Source: Fistulifera solaris
Lineage: Eukaryota; Bacillariophyta; Bacillariophyceae; Naviculales; Stauroneidaceae
DNA: 64,000 nucleotides
Direction of reading: 5' to 3'
NCBI GenBank assembly: GCA_030295235.1
Contig: AP026125.1
Span: forward strand, 2,046,001 to 2,110,000
Of the stretch, positions 1 to 11,073 are shown one piece after another. A program made the position numbers and the translations under genes. Below the pieces are notes generated by a model. That model did not search any database. It saw only the letters and a program-made list of their open reading frames with translations, and was not told the DNA's origin. The stretch's first letter is position 1; each line of letters begins with the position of its first letter.

Positions 1-2514
1 GGTGAGAAAAGCAACTTCAGGAGCTGCGCTGTAGTTCACATCAAAATCTATTTACTCACCGCTAGCAAGCCCTGTTTTTCACGGGCATCGTGCTCTTTTA
101 GTGCTCGTTGTGCCATCGCCGTTCCGGCTGCACCAAATTGTTGTGCTCTGATCAAAAGATTCGTGACATTTTTGACATCAGCCGTTGTCTGAAGGTAGCG
201 GCGTAAAGTATGGAAGCCTTCCGGTGTGAATTTGGAAACAACCATTCCGAGAAAAGCGGCTTGAGCTTTCGAAACATCGTTGGAATTCGTTAAACACGAT
301 CGTTCATACTCCATAAGAGTGCTAAATATAAAGTCCAAGTCGCTGCACAAAAGGGAGGCAAGCGTCAGAAAGAATCCGTACACACGAAGATTGTTTTTTG
401 TTTACTTACCGAGCTTGTGTTGCTACCGCCATGGCGTCGGCGTAAGCACCTGTTGAAAGCAACGCGGGCACTTTATCTACCACGCTTGTTTCTAAAAGCA
501 ACAACAGATTGGCAACTCCCGGCCGACCAGCTTGGTTCGCCGCCATAGCGACCGTAGCATACGCTCCTCGATGCAGCGAATGATCGCCTGCGCCTCCAAG
601 AATGATTTCTGTGGCGGCCTCGGCAACTTGTGCGTCCGTACCTTCCGCCGCCATCACGTAAGCCGCGGCTTTAGATGCACGTGCAAAGATTTGCACAGAT
701 TTTGGTAAACCTAAGTATTGAGATATGCTACACGCCAGTGCCGGTCGTTGTAAAGCAATGAGTCTGGCAACGACACCGATTGGCGTCATGGCGTCGTACT
801 GAGCGCTTGTCGCTATCCATCCGACATTAGGATGACGAAGCCGATTTAACACGCGTAGCTTTCTCGCTGCCGCAACAAATTCCTGGGCAGTTGGCGATGG
901 TTGAACTACACCTTTCGACTCGATGCTTTTATAGGAAAAGTGCATCCCATAAGATGCAGCTCGCAGTAGGCGTTTCTGTTGTACAATGTCAAACTCCCTT
1001 GTCGCTGCTTCCAGACAAGTTTCAACAGCAGATAGCAACTGATCCGAAGCAGCTATATCTCTCACTGTGCTATCATCCGCGCTCGTTCCTGCATAAAAGG
1101 CATCTGAAGCGTCCACAAGCATCGCAGAGGTTTCGATCGAACCGATGCTGAGCATTTGGGCGGTAACAGGTGGTACACGTTGCAATATCTCAATAGCAGA
1201 GTCTGTGATAACACGACAGCAATCGATTTCGGGAACTATGTACACTGTGTCGTCTTCATACGGAAATCTTAACCAGTCTCCATAGGGACCAACCATAAGG
1301 ACACCCAAGCCTTTCCAGTGCAAGACCACACTAATTGAAAAGTGTTAGCGAATTAGTCGGTTCTCTCCAGCGCCGCACGCAAAGACTTACCTGTCTTCTC
1401 CGCACCACTCCATCTGCGAGGGAATCTGTTGTGATCCTTCGGATGTATCAAAATCGAGCACTTTCGTTTCAAAAGACGTTGAAATGACCGTCAAGATACA
1501 CGATTCGGTGAAACAGGCCAGAAAGCGTCCGTTCGGAGCAAAGACCATATCCACAATGGGGCTGTTGACGCGCGCTCGGCAGTCGACGTCTGTCATTTTC
1601 ATTGTGGAAACCTCTACTAAAATAACCGAGTTATCTGATGTCGATAAGAAGAGTTCTGGATGCTGTGAAGTCGTTCGTAAGCGTGAGAACACCGCCAACG
1701 TCGAAAAGGTACAAAAGTGGCGCTTTGCGTATTCCGAAGTTGGCAAAATGGTGACTAATGCATAGTGCGACATGTCATCTGAATCAATTCGTTGCGCAGA
1801 CAAATGAGCTGTCTGTGAATACTCTTCTTCGTCATGATGGTCGAGTAACTCGGCAATCGCGGCATCTTGATTCTTTGTCAACACCGCAACGCCCCCTTCG
1901 TAGACCTTGGCCTGAAGAAGAGGAATCGATTCTTGACAGACATAGAATGGCTGCAACAGAGTTTGCCCTTTTAGATTGTACGTGAAGCAGAGTGAATCAT
2001 TGAGAACCACAACGAGTGTCGTGCGGCTCGTAAAACCCAGACACAAAATATCTACCGCACCGTATCGTTCACGATACTCCGCGGGAGGAAACTCTTGTTG
2101 CGACAAAATTTGCCCCGAATTCGTCAAGATACGGAGTTGCGTGGTGCGAAACGAGTCCGTCAAAGGCGCTGTACATGCGGCAATCGGTCCACCGTGTGGA
2201 CACGCTTTGACGTGCGTTTGTGTTGTTGTTTGATACCAATTGCGAATTTCTTTGGGATCTACCAAGTGCTGCGGTTTTGAAAGTCCTTGAGGATACCATG
2301 CCAGACAATTCTGCTGCATAGAGGAAGGACACGATGAACGCCATTGTACATGAGAATAAATCGGGATGCGACGGTAAGGCAAATCACCCAGATATTGCCA
2401 GGATGCTTCGGCCGGTGAAGCAGAAAACTCCTTGTCTTCCACAGAGGATTGTTCCGTGTACGCCGTTTCCGTCTCCGCGATTGGGTCGTCGAAAGGATTA
2501 GATGAAGCTACCAT
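1..2514 (-). CDS. VPS16: VPS16, HOPS/CORVET core subunit (3' end beyond window)
   Basis: Vacuolar sorting protein 16, a core subunit of the HOPS and CORVET tethering complexes that drive fusion at endosomes and vacuoles. Three exons are clear: 1391-2514, 410-1330 and 60-342, with GTAAGT or GTGAGT donors and AG acceptors whose phases fit (E-D-S at the first join, A-R-D at the second). The N-terminal beta-propeller half is followed by the typical Vps16 helical half: GDWLRFPYED, VPEIDCCRVI, QRVPP, KRLLRAASYG and LRVLNRLRHPNVG. About 775 residues are present; the family is usually near 840, so only the end is missing. A further acceptor lies near 23-30 but the last exon cannot be fixed here. The reading frame is clean. 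The family assignment is from recognised motifs. Confidence 0.88.
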
Positions 2515-3028
2515 GAATTTATTTGTTACTTTTGTCTATGAATGAATTTAAATGGGGAAGATCATTCTTCGTTTTATCTCGCATAAAAAAAGCAACGCAT
2601 TTGTTTTGTGTTAACGTTCTGTGTGTCGCCACGGTAATGCCCTGTACAATTTGCACTACAACAAAGTTTACTATAGACCCAGTGTCAACGACTTTTTATC
2701 CGAATGGATTTTTTTAGTCATGAGTCACCAGACATAAAATGATTTGAACTAAGGTTATAAGCACATCAGAGGCCGCAACACCGACAATGACATTACCTAT
2801 TCTCGTAAATAATCTTTTCTGCCATCATTTTTATATTATTTGATACGTAGAACTGCTGCTCTTGGTAATTTTTTTGAATATAAAAGAAGCAAACCGTTGT
2901 TGCTAACTTAGAATAAGCAGAAGGTCGCCGTCCGCAAGTCTAGAGCCACACCTTCAGGGACCTTAACACAAGCAAAATTAATAACACCGAGTACGGACGC
3001 TATTTCAAGTAATGATATGAATTATATG
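2515..3028. other. Intergenic, VPS16 promoter side
   Basis: 514 bases between the VPS16 start and the end of the heat-shock-factor gene, both on the minus strand. It should hold the VPS16 promoter and the 3' UTR of the HSF gene. It is AT-rich in the middle (2800-2900). I see no gene, RNA or repeat. Confidence 0.5.
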
Positions 3029-4621
3029 TTACGATTGACGTTGAAGATGAGCCGGAGCCGAGAATTGACCCATCGACGATGCCGCAGCCAAGTCGGCCAA
3101 AGACGCCTCCCGAGAACCCCCTCCAAAGCTATTGAGACTCAGCAAGGAAGACAAGCGGTTCGAACTGCCCAACAAGCCACCAAAGGAAAGAGTACTGTTC
3201 TCCGGGAAGATGGCGGTAGAAGACGGAAGACGGCTCAACAAGTGACTTGACATGCCTCCGCGGCCACTGTTGTTGTTATTATCATTGCTTGCCTGAAAGC
3301 CCGGGTGCGAGTTCAACAAGGACTGCAAGTTCGCCGCCGAGTCGAACATGTTGGTACTGGTTTGGTTCGACGATGCCGCCGCATCCATGGCAGCCGTGGC
3401 GGGGTTGCTCGAGCTGCTCTGCGCCTGCAACGCGGCCGTAGCCGAACTGAACCCCGAGTCACCAGTGGTTTGATTCTTTTGGTTCAATTGCATAAAGTTC
3501 TGGAAACTGTTGGCGGCACTGTTGTTGCCATTGTTATTGCCTCCGTTCTGTCCCGCGAGAGCGGCCAGTTGAGCCTGCAACTGCTCAATGCTGGCTGCTG
3601 TCGTACCGAAACTGTTATTGCTACCCGCTGCATTCGTAAATTGATTCTGTTGATTCTGATTGTTTTCTGGAACCGGTGCGGGAGCGGGCATCGAACTCGA
3701 AGCACTTTGATTGACTGCGGCTCGGAGCTGTTGATTCTGCAGTTCCTGCAACTGCTGTTGTTGCTGCTGAAGAGCCAGCAGACTGAGCTGTGCGTGAGGA
3801 TTGTTTTGCCCAAACTGCAGCTGCCCTAATCCAGCACGGAAGGCATTCTCTTGTAAAAGAGCCATTGCGTTAGTCAGCGCTTGGCCGTTGAGACCTCCCA
3901 AGTTTTGACCGGTCGCCGCCGCAAGGGCTTGCAAGTTCATCCCCGCTAGTGCCGGATTAAAAGCACCGATCATATCCGAAGCACGCTGTTGCATAGCCGC
4001 TTTCCGTGCGGCGGAACCGTTCGTTTTTCGCTTAATAAGCAAGAGACTGCGGATATCCGACGTAGCCGCATCATTGACGTACGAGCACGGACTCATCTTT
4101 CCCTTGCCAGCAATTTTCCGAAAGCCAAAGTAATTCAATTGCCTCTGAGAAAGAAAGGTTAGAGACACGAGAATAAGAATGACACTGCTACTGCAACCGA
4201 CGACTGCATCTTACCTGAAAGCTCGCAAATTTACTATGACGAAAGCTATCAACATAAGCAATTCACGATGAATGAATGAAGAGGAAACGGGAAGAGAAAG
4301 GTAAGAGGATGACACAGTCACTGCAACCAACACGACTGCCGTAACAACTTACTACTTGTGCAGCACCTCTGCTTCTAAGCGCTCCGGATAGTGCACCCGA
4401 ATCCTTCCATCCGACCATTCAATCACCTCATTATTGTCGTCCGTCAACATTTTTGTGAGCTGGTATAAGAACTCGGCAATTGGATGGTGCTGCCCATTGC
4501 GATCTTGGTATTCGTGCGCGGCATGTCGTAACTCGAGAGAATCGTCGCCGATGTTCAGATTTCCATTGTTCACAACATCCGAACTATTGATGTTGGGAGC
4601 AGACGAAGTATCGGCTTGCAT
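3029..4621 (-). CDS. Heat shock factor-type transcription factor 1
   Basis: Nuclear DNA-binding regulator of the HSF family, which is expanded in diatoms. Exons 4353-4621, 4215-4245 and 3029-4144 give a 471-residue protein. The DNA-binding domain spans about residues 50-150 and crosses both introns: [23 protein letters not shown], then [12 protein letters not shown] carried mostly by the 31-nt middle exon, then [10 protein letters not shown]. The join after H-K gives TAC (Y), which confirms the microexon. Past the domain the protein is low-complexity, rich in Q, N, A and S, as expected of an activation region; there is no clear heptad-repeat trimerisation region. Family membership is firm, targets unknown. 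It lies head-to-head with the UraD-UraH gene. Confidence 0.9.
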
Positions 4622-5293
4622 AACGATGATGCTTTCCTTGACTTGGTTTGTTGATAAAAAGAGAAAGAAAATGAAGAACGAGGAACAGTGATTCTCTTCC
4701 GCGGCGAATGAATAGCGAAGGTCGTCGCTGTTTCGCAGCGATATCCAAATAATCGCATTTCACGTAGAGTCTCGTAGTTTTGCTACGTGAATGGGTTGAC
4801 AATATTTTGCGATGGCCATTTCATCCGCCTCGGTATCACTATAGGAATTTCCTACTCTTTGAATGACGTGGCCTTCGACATTCGCTGCTTACGTGGGTCA
4901 TTCCGAAAGTGTCACAATTCAAAACGAAAGCCACTTCAAGTCTTCAAGTCATACATTTTACACTTAAATGGTATATAGAATATATACTCTATCTGTTGTT
5001 GTAGTATCTGATTTTTCTTAGTGACGTAAGAACCGATGCACGGTTTCCTATCAGCTTAGAAGTAGTTCAATCTGCAAAGGTACCTGGTAGTCAGTGAAGA
5101 ACACAGTCGAAGGACGACTTTCGTAAATGTCGGTCAGACATGGTATTGTAAGTTTTCAGTACCTTTAAGACTTCAAGACGTTTGAAGTTCAGATGATCAT
5201 AAAGGGGAAAAAACGAAAAGATTTTTCTCTTTTCCGTCAAACACCAAGGAAGCAACAAACAATAATGCATGTGTTTGTAACTAAAGCGCAGCG
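4622..5293. promoter_or_regulatory. Divergent intergenic region, HSF1 / UraD-UraH
   Basis: 672 bases between two divergent starts, so it must carry both promoters. AT-rich stretches lie near 4975-4995 and 5205-5230. I see no recognisable factor site that I can defend. Confidence 0.4.
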
Positions 5294-6349
5294 ATGGTAT
5301 ATTTGCCTTCATTCAAGAGATCTTGTTCTATTCCCCTCGTATTTCTACTGCTAGCATCACTCTGCTCGACTACTCAAGCCGCGAAAGATAATTGCTCCGC
5401 CATGAACAAACCAAAAATCAATGATCTTTCCTCGGACAACATCGTGGATCTTTTGGGAGGAATCTACGAACATTCTCCATGGGTCGCACAAGAACTTGTA
5501 AAAGCATATGATCCAACATCGTTCAATAGCGTATCAGAACTTGCGGCTGCCATGAAATCGATCGTGGATGGAGCCTCGCGCGAACAGAAAATGGATTTGC
5601 TGCTCAAGCACCCGGACCTCTGTCAGAAAGTAGAACAACGAAAGGAACTTACGGCAGACAGTCAAACAGAACAATCGAAAGCCGGCTTATCCGATCTTAC
5701 CGCCGAGGAATTAGAACTATTCAATAAATTGAACGACGAATACAAGGCAAAGTTCGGTTTCCCGTTTATTCTGGCCGTTCGGAATGCTTCCAAATATACC
5801 GTGTTGTCGGCTCTCGCTGGGCGCGTCAAGCATACAGCGGAAAAAGAATTCGTCGACGCGCTAGCTCAAGTCCATAAGATTGCGTGGATGCGACTGTTGG
5901 ACAAGATAGACTACTCGGATGCGCAAGGATTTTTGACGTGTCACGTGCTCGACACAGCGAACGGAATCCCAGGTAAGTCTATTATTTGGCTGTGTGGGAC
6001 GACCGTGTGTGTGCGGAGTGCGCTCACTTTTGTTGCTTTAGCGGAAAAGATGAGAATCACGCTCCATCGATTGTCGGAGCCAGCAGGGCTAGTAGGTGAA
6101 TTTCTGACCAATGATGACGGTCGCTTAGAAGGTGGACCTGCTCTCAAAGGTGGTGATCAGTTTATTGTTGGGGAATATGAATGGACTTTCTACGTTGCGG
6201 ATTACTTTGCCTCCAAGGGCACTTTTGTTTCGGGGACACCCTTCTTGAATACGATTCCGCTACGATTTGGAATCGACAACCCCGACGATCACTATCATGT
6301 CCCTTTGTTGGTTAGCCCGTGGGGATTTTCGACCTATCGAGGATCTTAG
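5294..6349 (+). CDS. OHCU decarboxylase / HIU hydrolase fusion (allantoin synthase) with signal peptide
   Basis: Bifunctional enzyme for the two steps after urate oxidase: HIU hydrolysis and OHCU decarboxylation to (S)-allantoin. The N-terminal domain (about 42-200) has GIYEHSPWV with the catalytic His of UraD, and FGFPFILAVR. The C-terminal transthyretin-like domain (about 215-328) has HVLDTANGIPA, TNDDGR, HYHVPLL and the terminal YRGS; all four catalytic positions are present. One intron, 5973-6041 (GTAAGT..TTTAG), restores the family sequence GIPAEKMRITL; spliced length is about 328 residues. Odd points: residues 1-29 form a strong hydrophobic signal peptide, whereas plant homologues are peroxisomal, and I see no PTS1 or PTS2. 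The intron is 69 nt, a multiple of three, with no stop, so retained transcripts stay in frame. Confidence 0.92.
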   Translation: MVYLPSFKRSCSIPLVFLLLASLCSTTQAAKDNCSAMNKPKINDLSSDNIVDLLGGIYEHSPWVAQELVKAYDPTSFNSVSELAAAMKSIVDGASREQKMDLLLKHPDLCQKVEQRKELTADSQTEQSKAGLSDLTAEELELFNKLNDEYKAKFGFPFILAVRNASKYTVLSALAGRVKHTAEKEFVDALAQVHKIAWMRLLDKIDYSDAQGFLTCHVLDTANGIPGKSIIWLCGTTVCVRSALTFVALAEKMRITLHRLSEPAGLVGEFLTNDDGRLEGGPALKGGDQFIVGEYEWTFYVADYFASKGTFVSGTPFLNTIPLRFGIDNPDDHYHVPLLVSPWGFSTYRGS

Positions 6350-7000
6350 TAATTTGAACGGTGACATTTTGATTTGTCTCGCAACGATGTAATTTTGGTT
6401 CGAACTTTTTTCTCTTGGTCAATTTGGTACCGGGTAGTCGCTCTGCACTGCCTTGGCCTGTATTGTGTTTTCTCCGTGGAATGCAACGCAATAGCTTTAA
6501 TCTGAAGTGCACTCAAATAATTTTTAGCAGACTCACTTTTGTAAGAACGAAGTTTGGAGTTTGGCCCTCCTATGCTCCTGATAGTCTTATTTACTGCTGG
6601 CCCACAGGTTTCATCTGAGCGAGACCACGAATGCTTTTCAGTCACGAACCCTGATTGTTTTCGAGCAAGATCTTTCTGAACAAGACTACTTATTTACCAA
6701 TAGAAGCCTTGGTAGCTATCAGTCATGAAGAGCTAAATATGTAAATAAACGCGAATGATTTGACAAGACCGACTGGAAAGTTCTCGAACACCCAAGAAAA
6801 TCCAAGTCATTCATCGCGTCGTCATTCCATTTTCATGGCTTCTTCAATGATGATGAATGGTGAACGATTCTCAAATACGCCTCTCACATCATCGACATAG
6901 ACCTAATTGCTTCCATCATCTATTTGTGTAGCAGGTAGCAAAGGGCCGCATCGCTTTTTAACGCTTTTCAAGCGCACAGTCTTAAACGGCTATAACGACG
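6350..7000. other. Intergenic
   Basis: 651 bases between two plus-strand genes. It should contain the 3' UTR of the fusion enzyme and the promoter of the next gene. A TCATTCATCG word near 6810, similar to words upstream of several genes here, is the only thing I noticed. Confidence 0.4.
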
Positions 7001-7885
7001 ATGATAATGAACATACTGACCGAAAAACAAAAGAAGGCCATTGCTGGTCTTCGATGGGGTTCTACTCATGCTCTATTCGGTATTGCCACTGTTGTGTTGG
7101 GGGTTTTGTTGCTTGCGGAGACGATCTTTTGGTCGAAACTTGATTTGTATTATACATTTCTTCCGTATTTATATGCGACTGCCGCCTTTGGCAACGCGTT
7201 CGTCGGCTATTCCATGCCGGCACCCAAGCACGGCCAGTTCGCATTCCGGACTAGTGCCGTGTTTCAAATGTGTCTTTTATACTACGTGGTCCGCTTTTTG
7301 CCTTCGTTCCGCAATTACAGCAGTCGATATCTCGATATCGCGGTATGCTTTCCTCTCTTGACCGCATGTTTGCAGTTTCTGCAAATCGCTTTTCAGCAGA
7401 CAGATACTGCATTACAAATAGCGCTTTCGGTGGGGACTCTGGCACTTTCTTTGACTCTTTTCTACCCGTTACAATTAGCATGGGATCCTCTATGGCTGGA
7501 TTGCTTGTTGGAGCATCGATACCCCGCACAAGATCTCGCGATGTCTGTCTACATTTACATGCCAGCGACGTACACATTCGCCTTGATTTTATTTGGTGCT
7601 ACGCTTTATTTGCGAAAGATCATTACCGACACGCAGCTCGGACTCATGTCTCTTTGTTTGGTGACATTCACTTTGTTGGGAACGGTGTTACTGCAAGAAA
7701 TACAGTTGCCCGAAATCAGCGCGCAAGAATTGATCATGGCATGTCCTTCCCCGAATGCTTGGGAAACAGCAACAAGCCCTCGGCCGATACTTGATGCCAT
7801 GATGCAAACAAAATTCGTACAATGGTATTTTGGATTCATTGGCGCTCATCGTATGGAAGAATATTACACATCAAAGTTAGATTAG
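7001..7885 (+). CDS. Multi-pass membrane protein, unknown function
   Basis: 294 residues, uninterrupted single exon. At least six hydrophobic segments are visible, for example ALFGIATVVLGVLLLAE, YTFLPYLYATAAFGNAF, ALQIALSVGTLALSLTLF and YIYMPATYTFALILFGA. There is no obvious plastid or secretory presequence: the first helix starts after about 20 mostly polar residues (LTEKQKKAIAGLRWG). Two ATGs lie at the start (M-I-M-N); either could be used. I do not recognise the family. The protein ends shortly before the convergent CRAL-TRIO/PH gene, only about 75 bases away. Confidence 0.7.
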   Translation: MIMNILTEKQKKAIAGLRWGSTHALFGIATVVLGVLLLAETIFWSKLDLYYTFLPYLYATAAFGNAFVGYSMPAPKHGQFAFRTSAVFQMCLLYYVVRFLPSFRNYSSRYLDIAVCFPLLTACLQFLQIAFQQTDTALQIALSVGTLALSLTLFYPLQLAWDPLWLDCLLEHRYPAQDLAMSVYIYMPATYTFALILFGATLYLRKIITDTQLGLMSLCLVTFTLLGTVLLQEIQLPEISAQELIMACPSPNAWETATSPRPILDAMMQTKFVQWYFGFIGAHRMEEYYTSKLD

Positions 7886-7959
7886 AGGAGAATGTATCAC
7901 TATATGTTGATGTACAAAGTTAAGCGTAAATAGAGACACAATAAACATATGGTAACATT

Positions 7960-9223
7960 TTACAGTTTTCCGATTGCATTTTCAATCGATTCTTTCCACT
8001 GGGTCGCCAAATCAGCCGTCTCGGCTTGAAAGTCGAAATTGCGTCCTTCAGCATGAACGCGAAATGTGTTTTCACTGTCATTCAATAGTTCCACGGAACT
8101 AGTGTCGTCCAAAGCAATCATTCGCGTTGCCTTGTTCTTTTCATCTACTTGAGTCGAATCAAAGTAATAGAGTGATTTTGGGACGGCGACCAGAAGCTTC
8201 GTTTTCCATTTTCGGCTACTCAAGAATCCAATTCCTGAACCTTGCTTTTGCACAGTGCCTTGAAAGATGACTTCAGTGTGCTCAAGCAACGCACTGGCGG
8301 TAATGATGTTGTCAATGGCATGATACGGCCGTCCTAGACCACGAGGGCAAAGCTTTTCGAGTGGTACATTCTCTTCCCCGGGCTCTCCATTCCACATATT
8401 CGTCCAAATCAAACTCAAGTGTTCCTCCCCATTCTTTCAGCATATTCTCTTTGCTAATGTACTTGGATAAGTGATTGAAATTGGGTTTCAGCTGCAATCG
8501 GTCCAAGTCTAGGAATGAAGCACACATGGAGAATCCAGCTGTAACGTATCTTGGGAGACCACAAAAGTGAATCGTACCGGTCTGAGAGCCCGGGAAAAAG
8601 CGTTTGGCCACGTCAATAGCCGATCGACTGGCGGCTTCTGGAAAACGAAAGCAGGAAGTATCTTGTTTCGTTCGAGGTTGTACCTCAATTACATCAAAGG
8701 TCTTGCCAGTTTTCGAATAAGCCGCTGCTCGTTGTAATGCGTAATGCATTTGCTGGATAATCTCGTGTTTGTTGCCGTGAAAGAAGCCACCGATGACCAC
8801 GACAATCGGATTTCCCATCAAATCTCGCGCACAATCTCCTGTTTCAGGATTCTCGAGAACGACACAACAACCCGGAGGATGCTTAGCACCGGGCGGAGCG
8901 CGATAGAACGCACTCACATCTAAAATACTAACAGGATTATCTCGTTTCCACGCAGCCGCAGCCTCTACAGCTTTCACCGCCGCGGTAACCTTGCGGTGCA
9001 TGGCGAGAAATAACTCTAATTGTTCGTCACAGATTTCCTGCAGTGACGCGTCCAGTAATTTACGCATTTCCGCAATCGCCTCTTCATTATCGGCTTTCGC
9101 GGTCTCTGGTTGGCACATGTCTGTAATTAACTGGATATTATCAATGAATACTCTAAGATAGACGTTTGAAAGGTTATACGAAGTAGTCTTCTTGAGGACC
9201 TCGTGCTCTTGCGTGTTTCTCAT
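7960..9223 (-). CDS. CRAL-TRIO (Sec14-like) plus PH domain protein, one apparent frame break
   Basis: Predicted lipid-binding or transfer protein. The upstream part (9223 to about 8380) carries an N-terminal helical region and a CRAL-TRIO domain: NPVSILDVSAFYRAPPG, VVVIGGFFHGNKHEI, IHFCGLPRYVTAGFSM and the closing GGTLEFDLDEYVEW. The downstream part, in another frame to 7960, is a PH domain: VIFQGTVQKQGSG, RKWKTKLLVAVPKSLYYFD and a final WKESIENAI. The frames overlap at 8312-8418 with no GT-AG intron. Removing one base from the CCCCGGG run at 8376-8382 joins them smoothly, so I read one gene with a one-base insertion or assembly error. The alternative is two overlapping genes. The start could be 9223 or the internal ATG at 9118. 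Confidence 0.75.
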
Positions 9224-9493
9224 TCATCGCTTGTTGCATGCTTGGTGTTTTGTGGTTAAGGGGTTTGTTTGGCGATCAACCACGTCAGCTACCACAATAA
9301 CTTAACATGAAAATCTATAGTCAATGTCAACTGAAACATACTATAGTTATATATGTACTAAATATTTCAAAGGTTGGTACCAAAAATTTAGTGCGAAGAA
9401 TTTGTGATAGGCTTTTCAGGAATTACTTGCTAAGGTTAGCTAAAGCTATTTGAAAGGAGATCTTCTCGGGTCGTCGAGAAGTCTATATCCTGT

Positions 9494-11073
9494 TTATTCA
9501 TAATGTTTCACTGCATTACGCAAGATATGAACCACTTCAAATATATCGATTCGTTCATCAGGGTTGTGAATCCAACATCGTTCAATGATGTCGACCATGG
9601 TTCGTTCCGCAAAACTTCTTTCCCGATACCGTTGATCAATTGGTGGCTTTTCTCCGTTCATGATTCTTTCTTGATATTCCTCTGTAGTCTTAGCTTTGGA
9701 AAACACGGTGGAACCAGTCAGCACATAATACATGTTAATGCCTAGACTCCAGACGTCAATCTTTTCGTTCAGAGGGCGATCCAAGTACTCCTCAGGAGCA
9801 CGAAACTGCGGATACAGAATATGAGTGAGGTGGTCCATTTCGATCGATGAATACAGCAGTATCTTATATGACGCACCTCGCCGTCTCCAGGATTGTTTCT
9901 ATAACGACAGTATTCACCATCCTCTTCATTCCAGAGCATAATCTCGGCTCGATTGAAATCTTGTAGCTTGAGATGCCCGTAGTCATCCAGTAAAAATTGC
10001 CCGAGATGTATGTCGTCATGAACAATGACACCACCAGGATACGCGTGGAGTTTTGACAAAGCTTCGGCCATTTCCAGAGAGTAGACGAGTTTCTGTATCG
10101 CAGTCAAGTTGTTGAGAGGCTGAGGACCATTTTCACTATCTTCTTCGATAAACTCTCCGCGCTCAATCTCAACCGGAGTCGCAAATTCTTCCAGATCTCC
10201 TCCCAATATCCCCTCATTTACAAGCGCCAAAGCGCAGAAACCGTATATATCAACAATGTCTGGCTCAGCGGACATGACCTCTGCTACCACGGCATCCATG
10301 CGCATGAATTCCATGTCACGAAAGTCATAAGCGGCGTCCCATCGATACTTTTTGAAGGCTATCATAGAGTCTTTGTCTAGTTGCATCAAATGAACTTGTC
10401 GATAAGCACCTTCTCCGGCAAATTTCGCAGTACCGTCTTGGATCGAGCTTAAAAAATCCAGTTCATGAATGAGGTTGCAGTTGATGGGTAGTTTTCGATG
10501 CCACGCGACGCGACGGCAGTGCTTCGAGGTTCGTATCGAGTCATCGTCGTATTCCGAATACGGATTCCGCACAATGTCATCGTCAAAGGCGTAGTACGTA
10601 TCAATATCGTTTTCGTCAGTGTCGTGCGGTGGCCAGTTTGGTTGCCGATGGACGTCGATGGCTCGAGGTGCATTTCCCTCCGCAAGAAAGTGAATGTTTA
10701 ACCCGCCATAGTCAGGTGTGGCGACATGTCTTGAGTTTGATTCGTGTAAATGTGGGAGAGATTTATGGAAATGTACCATTTTTCGATGAATTAGACCTTC
10801 CGGATGGATGCGAACTGGTCGAGGAGTGCGCCCAAAGAAGATTCGCAAAAGAAGAATTATCGCTATGATAGCAAACACTTTACATCCCAAAAGAACAGAA
10901 GAGGCAGAAAACAGCTTTCTGTCACGATCTCTTGCTCGCAAAGGCCGATTGGTGATTGGCAACATGCTCTGTTGATCTCGTTTGCTTGACACCGCGCTCA
11001 CAAGGGGGAGGTGATTTTTGCGAGCATTGGGTCGCCTTATCATTGTTTTTACAACGCTCCTCCCGTAATTCAT
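9494..11073 (-). CDS. Membrane-anchored protein kinase-like protein with altered catalytic motifs
   Basis: About 502 residues from two exons, 9877-11073 and 9494-9805, joined in phase 0 (donor GTGCGT, acceptor CCGCAG) to give GDGEFRAPEEYLD. A single transmembrane helix near residues 57-78 (VFAIIAIILLLRIFFG) follows a basic N-terminus, suggesting a type II protein with the kinase fold outside the cytosol. Kinase landmarks: IAFKKYRWD (the Lys), HDDIHLGQFLL in place of the HRD..N loop, LQDFNRAEI in place of DFG, then the APE-like FRAPEEYLD and KIDVWSLGINMYYVLTG. The HxD aspartate and the DFx aspartate remain but the loop Asn is Gln. I recall the same variant loop in other stramenopile proteins. 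It may be a divergent active kinase or a pseudokinase; substrate unknown. Confidence 0.8.

Noticed and set aside
3484-3829. Plus-strand frames opposite the HSF1 Gln/Asn-rich region
   Set aside because: Complement of low-complexity coding sequence; no independent support.
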